A stretch of DNA of 64,000 nucleotides from Lacihabitans sp. CS3-21. GTDB lineage: Bacteria; Bacteroidota; Bacteroidia; Cytophagales; Spirosomataceae. Position 1 is the first letter of the stretch. Each line of letters starts with the position of its first letter. Both the position numbers and the translations under genes were made by a program. The DNA lies in the NCBI RefSeq assembly GCF_024343675.1, contig NZ_RJUD01000004.1, positions 124,001 through 188,000 on the forward strand, in the 5' to 3' direction. Below the pieces are notes generated by a model. That model had not been told where the DNA came from. It saw only the letters and a list, made by a program, of their open reading frames with translations, and did no database searches. Shown here one piece after another: positions 34,976 to 42,781 of the stretch.

Positions 34976-35250
34976 AATATCAAATCACTATCGAGTATTG
35001 TCCAAAATGCAACTGGATGATGCGTGCGGCATGGATTGCTCAAGAACTTTTGGTTACTTTTGAAGAAGAAATTGAACTGATGAGTTTGAAACCAAGCCCA
35101 TCGTCGGGTAGTTTTATAATTTGGATTGGTGATAAGGCTGTCTATGATAGAAAAACCTTTGGGGGATTTGCAGAACCCAAAGTTATCAAACAATTAATCA
35201 GAGACTTCATTGCTCCAGATAAAAATTTGGGACATGCTGACCATAAATAA
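34972..35250 (+). CDS. SelT/SelW/SelH (Rdx) family thioredoxin-fold protein
   Basis: The 92-residue protein carries the CxxC redox motif in EYCPKCNWMMRAAWIAQEL (Cys9 and Cys12), with Cys in place of the selenocysteine of eukaryotic SelW. The SSGSFIIWIGDKAVYDRKT and GGFAEPKVIKQLIRDFIAP segments are typical of bacterial Rdx proteins. It is cytoplasmic and probably a small thiol oxidoreductase with an unknown partner. Its ATG overlaps the stop of the cytochrome c gene (ATGA), which implies coupled expression. That link between a periplasmic cytochrome and a cytosolic thiol protein is unexplained. Confidence 0.88.
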   Translation: MKYQITIEYCPKCNWMMRAAWIAQELLVTFEEEIELMSLKPSPSSGSFIIWIGDKAVYDRKTFGGFAEPKVIKQLIRDFIAPDKNLGHADHK

Positions 35251-35261
35251 ACAACATTTCG

Positions 35262-35275
35262 GTCAAATATTTGAC
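35262..35275. terminator. Weak bidirectional hairpin
   Basis: GTCAAATATTTGAC is a perfect 14-bp palindrome between the converging SelW-like and secreted-protein genes. It has low GC and only a short T-rich tail (TATTTT), so terminator function is uncertain. Confidence 0.3.
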
Positions 35276-35294
35276 TATTTTAGAATTTGAAAAA

Positions 35295-36557
35295 CTATGT
35301 TTTCAATTTCTTTTTCTTAGCGGCAGGAAACAATACATTATTTAAAATAAGACGATAACCAGCAGAATTTGGATGTAAATTCAAATCTGTTGGTTCTTCA
35401 TTGACCATATGTTGATAATCCTCTGGGTCGTGGCCTCCATAATAAGTCCAAAAACCTTTTCCAGCGGTCCCGTGTATATATCTTGCTTCATTTGAAAGCC
35501 TATTTTCGGCCAAAACCAAAACCTCTGATTTTATAAATTGTTTCTTAAATGCGGTTGTTTGACCCATAAATCCCTTTATTAGATTCTGATGATTTTGCGT
35601 TAACATCGTCGGAACAGGATCATATTTTGCAGAAAATTCAAATAAAGTAAAATAATCATTCGACTCATTTACACCACGCTCTGTTGGCTGATTGTCAATA
35701 TCGGAAAATTCCACTTCGTAAGGATCAGGTTCTAAACTAAAATTCTTAAAAGCAAAGGTTCTATCAAAATTAAGTTTTGAATTTGCCTTAGGATCAGAGC
35801 CATCACCATCATATACCGATTCCACAATATCAATTCCTTGAGCCGCCAGTGCAACTTCATAAGTATCGGTAGCGTTACACATCGCAAACATATATCCACC
35901 TCCTAAAACAAACTCACTTACTTTTTTCGCAACGGCTCCTTTCAATTCTGAAGCCTTTGAATAGCCAAATTTTTGTGCTATACTTTCGACCTCACGCTTT
36001 TGTTCTTGGTACCAAGAAGCACTTTTCATTCTTATAAACTTACCATACTGGCCAGTAAAATCTTCATGATGTAAATGCAGCCAATCGTATTCTGGCAACT
36101 TTCCGCTCATAACTTCATCATCATAGACTTTATCAAAACTTATCTCTGCGTAGGTCAAAGCCAAGGTTACCGCGTCATCCCAAGGCTGGGCACTTTTAGG
36201 TGTATATACAGCAATTTTCGGTGCTTTTTGGAGCTTAACAGCGTCCATGTTCACGTCGGGATTTTTTACCAATCGAATAATATTAGCAGCCTCAGCTTCA
36301 GAAATCACATCATAACTGATTCCTCTTACCACACATTCATTGATAAATGTTTGACTAACTGGAAACATAAAACTTCCACCTCTATAATTTAAAAGCCAAT
36401 CTATTTCAGTTTCATAATTTTTTAAAACCCAAAATGCCAAACCATAGGCTTTTAAATGATTCTTCTGAGAATCGTCCATAGGAATAAAGACCTGATTTGC
36501 AAAAATCCGACTGCTGAAAGTCAAAAAAATGATAAACGGCAAAATGGCTTTCCTCAT
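35295..36557 (-). CDS. Conserved secreted protein, often auto-labelled asparagine synthetase B
   Basis: The 420-residue protein has a signal peptide (MRKAILPFIIFLTFSSRIFA). The sequence contains very conserved-looking blocks such as WLLNYRGGSFM (about 54-64), PWDDAVTLALTYAEI, YDWLHLHHEDFTGQYGKF (about 156-173), GGGYMFAMCNATDTYEVAL and YGGHDPEDYQHMV (about 373-385). Relatives I recall are labelled asparagine synthetase B, but I see neither a glutaminase Cys at residue 2 nor an SGGLDS ATP-binding loop, and the protein is exported, so that name is very doubtful. The GGGYMFAMCNATD block with a central Cys, and HHEDFTGQ, hint at a class I glutamine-amidotransferase-like or ThuA-like fold; this is inference. 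Confidence 0.75.
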   Translation of the reverse strand: MRKAILPFIIFLTFSSRIFANQVFIPMDDSQKNHLKAYGLAFWVLKNYETEIDWLLNYRGGSFMFPVSQTFINECVVRGISYDVISEAEAANIIRLVKNPDVNMDAVKLQKAPKIAVYTPKSAQPWDDAVTLALTYAEISFDKVYDDEVMSGKLPEYDWLHLHHEDFTGQYGKFIRMKSASWYQEQKREVESIAQKFGYSKASELKGAVAKKVSEFVLGGGYMFAMCNATDTYEVALAAQGIDIVESVYDGDGSDPKANSKLNFDRTFAFKNFSLEPDPYEVEFSDIDNQPTERGVNESNDYFTLFEFSAKYDPVPTMLTQNHQNLIKGFMGQTTAFKKQFIKSEVLVLAENRLSNEARYIHGTAGKGFWTYYGGHDPEDYQHMVNEEPTDLNLHPNSAGYRLILNNVLFPAAKKKKLKT

Positions 36558-36686
36558 TGGCTTGCTTAATTATTTTCGAATATGGTAATTTGCATTAAAA
36601 ACAAAAATACCTTACAATTATTGTTTTAGTATATTTAAAATAAGGTTTTATTAAAAAATAATTCCAAAAAGTTTTACCAAAAGAAA

Positions 36687-37928
36687 ATGAATTTAAGAGA
36701 AAATATATCTGAGGGACTTAGGTCAATAAAATCAAATTTACTGAGAACAGTTTTGACGGCAGCCATAATAACGTTTGGTATAATGTCTTTAGTAGGGATT
36801 CTTACAGCAATTGAAGGCATGCAAGGCTCTGTAAACAAGAGCTTTGAGGGTTTGGGAGTGAATACTTTTGATATAAAAGTCGAACAAAATAATGGAAGAA
36901 GAAGAAGGGGAATTGTAAAAAAACAACCTAAACCAATTTATTTTAGGCAAGCTCTTGACTATAAGGAGAACTTCTCAAAAAAAACTAGGGCCGTCGTTAG
37001 TATTTACACGGTAGCCTCTCAAGGTGAAACCGTAAAGTATGAAACTGAAAAATCGAATCCGAATATTTTAGTTATCGGTGCTGACGAAAATTATCTTAAT
37101 CTAAAGGGTTATAAAATTCAATCAGGTAGAAACATAACCGAAAATGATAGATTCTATTCAAATAAGATGGTTTTGATAGGATTTGAAGTAGCCCAAAAGT
37201 TTTTTCCAGAAACGAGCCCAATTGGTAAAAACATAACATTGATGGGTGAAAAATTTAATATTGGTGGTGTATTAGAAAAAAAAGGAAGTATTACTGGCGG
37301 TGATGACGACAGAGTAACCATCATTCCGTTGGAAGTTGCCCGAAACTTTGACCAGAATGGCAAATTCTCCTATGAAATTACCACCTCAGTGCCAGATGCC
37401 ATAGATTTGGATTATACTTTGGCGGAAGCAACTTCTGTAATGAGAATTGTCAGGGGCGACAAAGTTTATAATGAAGACTCTTTCAAAATAGAAAGATCAG
37501 ATGCCCTTTTGAACGACTTAAATGAAGTTACAGGATACTTGCGTATTGGTGGATTTGGAATTTCTATCATAACACTTCTAGGAGCTTCTATTGCACTCAT
37601 GAATATCATGATGGTGTCTGTAACTGAAAGAACCCGAGAGATAGGCATAAGAAAAGCTCTGGGAGCTTCTCCAAACAAGATTCGTCTTCAGTTTTTGATA
37701 GAAGCCATTGTAATATGTATCATAGGAGGTTTGGCTGGCGTGTTTTTAGGCATAGCGGCTGGAAACATTGTTTCGTATTTTATGACGGGAGGCGGCAGCT
37801 TTGTTGTACCATGGAACTGGATAACCCTCGGTCTTGTCGTTTGTATAGTTGTAGGTTTATTATCAGGATATTACCCTGCTTACAAGGCATCCAAATTAGA
37901 CCCAATCGAGTCTCTAAGGTATGAGTAA
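36687..37928 (+). CDS. MacB-type ABC transporter permease
   Basis: This 413-residue protein has the MacB/FtsX permease layout: one N-terminal membrane helix (about 19-42, TVLTAAIITFGIMSLVGILTAIE), a large periplasmic domain (about 50-280: GADENYLNLKGYKIQSGRNI, GKNITLMGEKFNIGGVLEKKG) and three C-terminal helices. The ERTREIGIRKALGASPNKIRLQFLIEA coupling segment (about 311-337) is the classic cytoplasmic interaction loop with the ATPase. It should work with a separate ABC ATPase, perhaps the LolD/MacB type; none is adjacent (the one at 49083 is FtsE-like). It starts 129 bp from the divergent secreted-protein gene. Confidence 0.9.
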   Translation: MNLRENISEGLRSIKSNLLRTVLTAAIITFGIMSLVGILTAIEGMQGSVNKSFEGLGVNTFDIKVEQNNGRRRRGIVKKQPKPIYFRQALDYKENFSKKTRAVVSIYTVASQGETVKYETEKSNPNILVIGADENYLNLKGYKIQSGRNITENDRFYSNKMVLIGFEVAQKFFPETSPIGKNITLMGEKFNIGGVLEKKGSITGGDDDRVTIIPLEVARNFDQNGKFSYEITTSVPDAIDLDYTLAEATSVMRIVRGDKVYNEDSFKIERSDALLNDLNEVTGYLRIGGFGISIITLLGASIALMNIMMVSVTERTREIGIRKALGASPNKIRLQFLIEAIVICIIGGLAGVFLGIAAGNIVSYFMTGGGSFVVPWNWITLGLVVCIVVGLLSGYYPAYKASKLDPIESLRYE

Positions 37929-37993
37929 CACGATTTGTGATTGATTTCTCTGAATATTTTTCACATTTTTTTTGAAAAATAATTACAAAAAAC

Positions 37994-38024
37994 TTGTACT
38001 CTTGGGAATCATATTCTACTTTTG
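37994..38024 (+). promoter_or_regulatory. Promoter of tRNA-Leu
   Basis: TTG at 37994-37996 and TACTTTTG at 38017-38024 are 20 bases apart, 20 bases upstream of the tRNA 5' end, matching the Bacteroidota consensus. Confidence 0.75.
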
Positions 38025-38044
38025 CACTCCCAACACGAAGACAC

Positions 38045-38128
38045 GCCCGGATGGCGGAATTGGTAGACGCGTTGGTCTCAAACACCAATGAGGTTACACT
38101 CGTGCCGGTTCGACTCCGGCTCCGGGTA
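38045..38128 (+). tRNA. tRNA-Leu (anticodon CAA)
   Basis: The acceptor arms GCCCGGA and TCCGGGT pair (the first pair is G-U), the D-loop region contains TGGCGGAATTGGTAGACGC, and the anticodon stem TTGGT/ACCAA holds the loop CTCAAAC with anticodon CAA, reading UUG. A long variable arm (TGAGGTTACACTCG) marks class II leucine tRNA, and the T-arm GCCGGTTCGACTCCGGC is standard. The 84-nt gene ends with discriminator A; CCA is not encoded (ACAG follows). It has its own promoter and terminator. Confidence 0.97.
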
Positions 38129-38133
38129 CAGAA

Positions 38134-38167
38134 GGCTCCTAAAGAAATTTAGGAGTCTTTTTTTTTT
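38134..38167 (+). terminator. Intrinsic terminator of tRNA-Leu
   Basis: CTCCTAAA and TTTAGGAG pair around a GAAA tetraloop, followed by TC and a run of more than ten T, starting a few bases after the tRNA. Confidence 0.9.
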
Positions 38168-38326
38168 CTACTCCAATTATCTCGTTTTACATCCTAAGCT
38201 ATTTCACAAAGAAAAATTATTCTCGATAAACCCTGTTTAAAAATTTTGTAAGATTATTCCACGGCAGGTCATTGTACAAGAATAATGGATGGATTTGTGG
38301 AAAATTTAAAATACTAGCGTAGATAC

Positions 38327-38358
38327 AAAAAAAAAGGACTGGAACAATTGTTCCAGCC
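38327..38358 (-). terminator. Intrinsic terminator on the minus strand
   Basis: CTGGAACAATTGTTCCAG (38339-38356) is a perfect 18-bp palindrome, extended by GG and CC, followed on the minus strand by T(9) (A(9) at 38327-38335 on the plus strand). The nearest minus-strand protein gene ends 458 bp upstream at 38815, so it most likely terminates a short transcript starting near 38440. Confidence 0.75.
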
Positions 38359-38440
38359 TTTCCCGCTACTAAATCCACACAACTTTTATCTTAAATTTCT
38401 TTATTTCTGATTCGATTGCTATCCTATTCTCTGATAACAT
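38327..38440 (-). ncRNA. Candidate small RNA (or very small mRNA) with own promoter and terminator
   Basis: On the minus strand a TACTTTTG -7 element (38450-38443) lies about 115 bases before the strong terminator hairpin at 38358-38327, in a gap with no recognisable protein gene. TTG at 38469-38467 is 16 bases upstream, closer than the usual 19. A 23-codon reading frame starts at 38440 (ATG, MLSENRIAIESEIKK...) and stops at 38369, but the ATG lies only two bases after the -7 element, so translation would need a leaderless message or a start upstream of the transcript; a non-coding RNA of about 105-110 nt is preferred. I recognise no RNA family. Confidence 0.45.
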
Positions 38441-38450
38441 TACAAAAGTA

Positions 38451-38814
38451 ATCCTTTTTTTTAAATCAAAAAAAAAAACAAAATAATTTTTTTTAATATT
38501 TCGCAAAACAATAAATATAAATTCAGATTCTTAAATGATATTTTAGTGCTTTTTCGCTCAAGTCCTTTTGCAATTAACTATTAGTTAACTACATAAATAA
38601 AGGATTGAAAAAAAACTGAATGTTAAAATTTATATATCTTTAAAGATATTTTAAACCAACGAAATTGATATATATCAATTTTAGCCTTCCATTTCTCCCC
38701 TTTTTTATTTTTTTGAGTTAAAATTTCGCAATTATTCTGACCGTTAAATAAAAATGCTTGCTTTTTTTATGAAATTTATTGTAAGAGGTGTCTAAAATTA
38801 GACTCAGTAAAAAA
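38451..38814. other. AT-rich gene-free region with two perfect palindromes
   Basis: No plausible gene or RNA was seen between the candidate small RNA promoter and the MOSC gene. The stretch is very AT-rich with long A and T runs (38461-38500) and holds two palindromes, ATATCTTTAAAGATAT (38634-38649) and a 20-bp one at 38662-38681 centred on TATATA. These could be operators or cruciforms; no promoter next to them is clear. Confidence 0.4.
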
Positions 38815-39603
38815 TTAAACAACCTTATCTCCTACAGCTATGCCTCCGGTTTTATGAACTACCACATTTTGTCCGAATAAAATCCTATGTTCAAACTTCC
38901 TAAACTTTGATAAGGTTAAAATGGGCTCTTTAGATTTTTCGAAAGTCTCCTGATTGATTGTAGTCATTATGCATCTGGCACAAGGCTTGACCCCGTATAG
39001 CACTGTGCCACCTATTTTTATCTCCCTGAGTGTATCTTCAAAAAAAGCATCACAATTTTTAATAACAACATTGGGGCGAAATCTTTCCATCGGTATTTTC
39101 TCAGGACATTTTGAATTCAGCTCCTCAAGTGAGGCTTCACTGATGATCAAAATCGGATATCCATCAGAAAAACTGGTATGCTCCACTCCATTCACTGCAT
39201 ATTTATAATAAATCATTCTAATCGATTCTTCGGATTGGTAAACCAAATTAACCTCTTGTCCAAGTTGCTGACTAAACCAATCGCTGATATCCTTACCAAC
39301 TATTTCTGCCATTAATTCATCATCCCATACTTTTACCAGCATTTTAATTCCAGATTTGGGCTGAAATGGTATATTAATTTTACTTTGAGTAATTTTATTT
39401 AAAACACCTAAAAACTGATCATTAATAGATAGTGAAAAAGCTGCCAGTTTTGGCAAATTCCGTTGTGTAAGAAATAAGCCTTTATCATCCACCAGCATCC
39501 ATCTTCTGTCATGTTTGAGACCTCTCATTTCCACTTCAGATTTTTGTAAAGAAATACCACCAAGCGATTTTATGGGGAATATGAACAATTTAGAAATTTC
39601 CAT
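38815..39603 (-). CDS. MOSC domain-containing protein (YcbX-like)
   Basis: This 262-residue protein has an N-terminal MOSC-N beta-barrel (LFIFPIKSLGGISLQKSEV, RGLKHDRRWMLVDDKGLFLTQR, about 6-48) and a C-terminal MOSC domain with the cysteine motif GVKPCARCIMTTINQETF (about 206-223), where the Cys is the proposed molybdenum-cofactor ligand, after RFRPNVVIKNC. YcbX relatives reduce N-hydroxylated bases with molybdenum cofactor; whether this one does is unproven. It is monocistronic, with 218 uninformative bases between its start and the toxin remnant. Confidence 0.92.
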   Translation of the reverse strand: MEISKLFIFPIKSLGGISLQKSEVEMRGLKHDRRWMLVDDKGLFLTQRNLPKLAAFSLSINDQFLGVLNKITQSKINIPFQPKSGIKMLVKVWDDELMAEIVGKDISDWFSQQLGQEVNLVYQSEESIRMIYYKYAVNGVEHTSFSDGYPILIISEASLEELNSKCPEKIPMERFRPNVVIKNCDAFFEDTLREIKIGGTVLYGVKPCARCIMTTINQETFEKSKEPILTLSKFRKFEHRILFGQNVVVHKTGGIAVGDKVV

Positions 39604-39821
39604 TTAGTAAGTAGTATTTGAAAAATAATTCCTAAGTTATAAAAAATATAATGGAGAGAATATCTTTTTATCTAAAAAACCCGCTCCCTTTGCAAGTTTG
39701 GGCAACATAGAGAAGTACGTTTATCAAACAATCCAAATTGGTTTGAAGACAAAAAAGGAAAATACAAATGAACTTTAATGTTTTGGAAGACAATACCTAT
39801 GCTTAGTTCAAGAAAAATTAC

Positions 39822-40238
39822 TTACAAAACATTTAAAATATAATCCTTGGGAGTGTAAACAGGGATTTCTGAAAAGAAAAAATCGCCAATATTTTCTGTA
39901 ATAATCATATCACATTTGGCATTCAATGCGGCATAATATTGAAGACCACCCTCGTAATCATTTATTTTATTATTGATGTTCACAGCGTATACCTCATCAG
40001 GACCAATTGAAGTAATTTGAATTTGGTTTGACAAGATTTTTATTTTTTCGATTGCTTTTTTATTTCCACATTTTTTCTCTGCAAAATAATAGGCAACGGC
40101 CAAACAAATTGGAGATGTGAATAATTTAAAATTCTAACGAAAATTAGGTAAACTCATTACCCATGCAGAATAACTAAAAGTCGGCATTTCGTGGTTCAAA
40201 ACGGAAACCAGTATATTAGCGTCTAAAAATAAATTCAT
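39822..40238 (-). pseudogene. PIN domain toxin, interrupted by an in-frame stop codon
   Basis: The frame begins with ATG at 40238 (MNLFLDANILVSVLN, Asp6 being the first PIN acid), runs 34 codons to TAG at 40136-40134, and then continues without shift as NFKLFTSPICLAVAYYFAEKKCG, DYEGGLQYYAAL and CDMIITENIGDFFF to the stop at 39822. Read through, it would be 138 residues, the normal PIN length, with the later acidic residues intact. The single nonsense codon is therefore the only visible damage. The upstream antitoxin overlaps by ATGA. A sequencing error or suppressed stop is possible; the call is a recent pseudogene. Confidence 0.8.
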
Positions 40239-40498
40239 TTTCTTGACTCGTAATACGCTTTCTTCAGAGACTTTGAGCTTTTAGCAGTAGTTTTGTAAGT
40301 TACTTGTTCTTCAGCGATCATTCGAATGAAATCAGCAATAGGAATATCCTCTAATGAAGCATAAGACTTAGGTGTAGAGGTTATTTTTTCATATAAAAAC
40401 TCTGTTAACCGACTCAAACTCATTCCTTGAGAAGCAGCAAAATCTTTGGCTTTTTCTATAATATTTTGATCAAAGCTTAATGTGATTTTAGTATCCAT
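40235..40498 (-). CDS. Ribbon-helix-helix-type antitoxin (DUF6364-like)
   Basis: The 87-residue protein begins MDTKITLSFDQNIIEKAKDFAASQGMSLSRLTEFLYEKI, a beta-strand followed by two helices as in ribbon-helix-helix antitoxins that pair with PIN toxins. The basic C-terminal tail (TAKSSKSLKKAYYESRK) is likely the toxin-binding region. The stop overlaps the start of the PIN gene by ATGA, the normal order of antitoxin then toxin, so the pair was a type II toxin-antitoxin module of VapBC type. This copy is intact. No recognisable operator was found in the 190 bp upstream. Confidence 0.82.
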   Translation of the reverse strand: MDTKITLSFDQNIIEKAKDFAASQGMSLSRLTEFLYEKITSTPKSYASLEDIPIADFIRMIAEEQVTYKTTAKSSKSLKKAYYESRK

Positions 40499-40688
40499 TT
40501 TTGCATTTAGATTTTATACGTACAAAAAAATATTTCAATACGTGGACTATCAAGTATTTTGCCATTTTTATATTTAATCATTTAACCAACCTACTATTAG
40601 TCCATTCGTAAATTATTTTGCTTCATTCCTCACGAATAGATTGGAAAGTGTAAAATAGTTTTTGAATATTTGAAGAAAAAAACATAAA

Positions 40689-41342
40689 ATGACACCTGTC
40701 AAAACAAATACATTTTTAAAAAAAGTAAAAGACATAACCATAAGCGGCTCATTGACAATGCTGATTTTAAGTTCTGGTCTTTACAGTTGCACTTCATCTG
40801 AGAGTACCGAGGGTGACTATGAACAAACTGAGGTATATACCCAAGGTGTAAGAACCTATATCAAAGAAACTTCCAAAGGAGAATTTAAAATAACAGAAGA
40901 AATAGCTGTACCTGCGGATAGCTCCAAAGCCATTGTAACCTATTTGGATGGTAGAGTAGAAACGCTTACGAAAGAGCAATCAAAAAAGTTGATTGATGAA
41001 GAAATCACCCGAAACGAAAACACCATTGGACATAACAATGGCCTTTCAAACGTACTTCTTTATGGTGGTATGGGATATTTTCTAGGTAGAACGATGAGCC
41101 CCAATTATGGCTTTTACCGTCCTGATTTCCGTCAAAATAATAATGGAGGTTTTACATCAACTGGTGGAGTAAAAAACACTGCTGATATGGGTAGATATTA
41201 TTCTAATCCTGAGACTTTTACAAAATCTACAGAAGTAAACAGAAATATCACCAAATCAAGAACAATGGTTACACGCCCGAATAGCAGTAGAAGCGGTTTT
41301 TTTGGTAGTAGAAGTAGGTCAGGATCAGGTTTTGGAGGATGA
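40689..41342 (+). CDS. Putative lipoprotein preceding a glutathionylspermidine-synthase-like gene (YgiB/UPF0323-like)
   Basis: The 217-residue protein has an N-terminal hydrophobic segment ending in LILSSGLYSCTSSES, so Cys34 is a possible lipidation site, although the signal is longer and starts with a polar stretch. The mid-part (ITEEIAVPADSSKAIVTYLDGRVETLTKEQ) precedes a Gly/Asn-rich region (YGGMGYFLGRTMSPNYGFYRPDF) and an Arg/Ser-rich tail (SRSGFFGSRSRSGSGFGG). That composition and the gene pair with a glutathionylspermidine synthase recall YgiB/YgiC of E. coli and UPF0323 lipoproteins; sequence support is partial. The next gene overlaps it by ATGA. Confidence 0.75.
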   Translation: MTPVKTNTFLKKVKDITISGSLTMLILSSGLYSCTSSESTEGDYEQTEVYTQGVRTYIKETSKGEFKITEEIAVPADSSKAIVTYLDGRVETLTKEQSKKLIDEEITRNENTIGHNNGLSNVLLYGGMGYFLGRTMSPNYGFYRPDFRQNNNGGFTSTGGVKNTADMGRYYSNPETFTKSTEVNRNITKSRTMVTRPNSSRSGFFGSRSRSGSGFGG

Positions 41343-42511
41343 TTAGGTTAAAAACTTTAGCAAATTCTCCGCTCCAAACTTTAAAGGATGAAGGCTGGAA
41401 ATGGATGTTGGGAGAAGATACCCTCCCCTATGTAACCAATGACATGGTAATTGTATCAGAAAAGACTGCTGAGGACTATTATAATGCTGGCAATGAACTC
41501 TATGAAATGTTCATAAAAGCTGCGGAACATGTCATAAAAAACGATTTATATGAAGAATTGGGCATTCCACCCCATCTTGTTCCGCTCATAAAATACTCGT
41601 GGGAAAACGATAAAGGCTGGCATTTATATGGACGGTTTGACTTGGCAGGTGGAATCGATGGCAAGCCCATAAAACTCATAGAATATAATGCAGACACAGC
41701 CACTTGCATTCCCGAAACGGCCATCGTTCAGTGGGCTTCCTTAAAAGCTAATGGTTTTGATGATTCCTTGCAATTCAACACTTTATACGAAAGTTTGGTG
41801 GGTGCTTTTGAATCTTTAAGAGAAGAAAATCCAGAATTTCACCCATCTTTATTGATAAGCACAATGGCCGGATTTCCGGAAGATGACACCAATATGGAAA
41901 TTTTGGCCGAAGCTGCCAAAGAAGCTGGATTTGAAGTAGCCTTTGAAAATATTGAAAAAGTCGATTTTTCGCCAAATGAGGGCATTTTTAAGCATAGTCT
42001 AACTGATGGAAGTTTCACGAAATTCGATTATTGGTTTAAACTGATTCCATGGGAATTTATAGCTTGGGACGAGCCTGAACTCTGCAAAATCATTACAGAT
42101 ATTTGTATGGATGAAAAAGCCATAGTGCTCAATCCAGCCTATACCCTGCTTTTTCAGTCAAAAGGGATATTGAAAATTTTATGGGATTTATTTCCGAATC
42201 ATCCCTTACTGTTAGAAACAAAATCAAGCCCAATTTCTGGTAAAAATTGTATCGAAAAAGTGATGTTTGGCCGAGAAGGAGCAAACGTTAGAATTATTAA
42301 TGGTAGAAACGAAACTGTTACTTTTTCGAGTGGTGAGTATGCGGAACAAAACAAAATCTACCAAGAATTTATAGATTTCCCGATGGACGATAGTGGAAAT
42401 TATTACCAAGCTGGCGTGTTTTATGTAGGAGAATCTTGTGGACTAGGCTTCAGAAAAGGTGGGAAAATATTAGACAATACTGCTCAATTTTGTGGGCATT
42501 TGATAGCGTGA
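41339..42511 (+). CDS. Glutathionylspermidine synthase family protein (YgiC-like ATP-grasp)
   Basis: This 390-residue protein spans the C-terminal synthetase-type ATP-grasp fold: FDLAGGIDGKPIKLIEYNADTATCIPETA (about 100-128, glutathionyl-site residues), EFIAWDEPELCKI, NPAYTLLFQSKGILKILWDLFPNHPLLL and MFGREGANVRI near the C-terminus (about 302). In other bacteria the enzyme joins glutathione to a polyamine, but YgiC-type homologues have no proved substrate. It is overlapped by the lipoprotein gene upstream, a pairing also seen outside Bacteroidota, and suggests an envelope-linked substrate. No partner gene follows. Confidence 0.9.
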   Translation: MIRLKTLANSPLQTLKDEGWKWMLGEDTLPYVTNDMVIVSEKTAEDYYNAGNELYEMFIKAAEHVIKNDLYEELGIPPHLVPLIKYSWENDKGWHLYGRFDLAGGIDGKPIKLIEYNADTATCIPETAIVQWASLKANGFDDSLQFNTLYESLVGAFESLREENPEFHPSLLISTMAGFPEDDTNMEILAEAAKEAGFEVAFENIEKVDFSPNEGIFKHSLTDGSFTKFDYWFKLIPWEFIAWDEPELCKIITDICMDEKAIVLNPAYTLLFQSKGILKILWDLFPNHPLLLETKSSPISGKNCIEKVMFGREGANVRIINGRNETVTFSSGEYAEQNKIYQEFIDFPMDDSGNYYQAGVFYVGESCGLGFRKGGKILDNTAQFCGHLIA

Positions 42512-42527
42512 GTTTGAATATCTCCAT

Positions 42528-42549
42528 TTTATATTTTCCAAAATATAAA
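42528..42549. repeat. Inverted repeat with two-base centre
   Basis: TTTATATTTT and AAAATATAAA are exact complements around CC, 17 bp after the synthase-like gene. GC content is low and no T run follows, so terminator function is doubtful. The rest of the 270-bp gap to 42781 holds nothing recognisable beyond a small CCGAAT/ATTCGG hairpin. Confidence 0.35.
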
Positions 42550-42781
42550 GAAGACCAAAAAGCTGTAAAACTTGAATAGTTCCGAATAAAATTCGGGGTT
42601 TAAAGTTCAAAAAAAACTGGCACTGAAATGGTCAAACTTTTCATTTCTTATACAAGGGAAGTACTCAACTACGATTTATCGCTTAATTGATATTCTTTAG
42701 TCAAATTTGTGGTTATTAAAATTTTATATATAATTTTATTGTAATCTAAAAAAATGTGATTCAACCAAAATCCGTTTACTA

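Noticed and set aside
36075-36392. A 105-codon plus-strand frame inside the secreted-protein gene
   Set aside because: It overlaps a signal-peptide-bearing minus-strand gene with strong family-like blocks and has no start context.
38369-38440. A 23-residue peptide gene on the minus strand
   Set aside because: Its ATG lies two bases after the -7 element, so a normal transcript would begin inside the frame; kept only as an alternative for the small RNA.
39652-39769. A protein-like stretch (NNPNWFEDKKGKYK) upstream of the toxin remnant
   Set aside because: It is about 30 codons with no start codon and no recognisable family; a decayed gene fragment is possible but cannot be supported.
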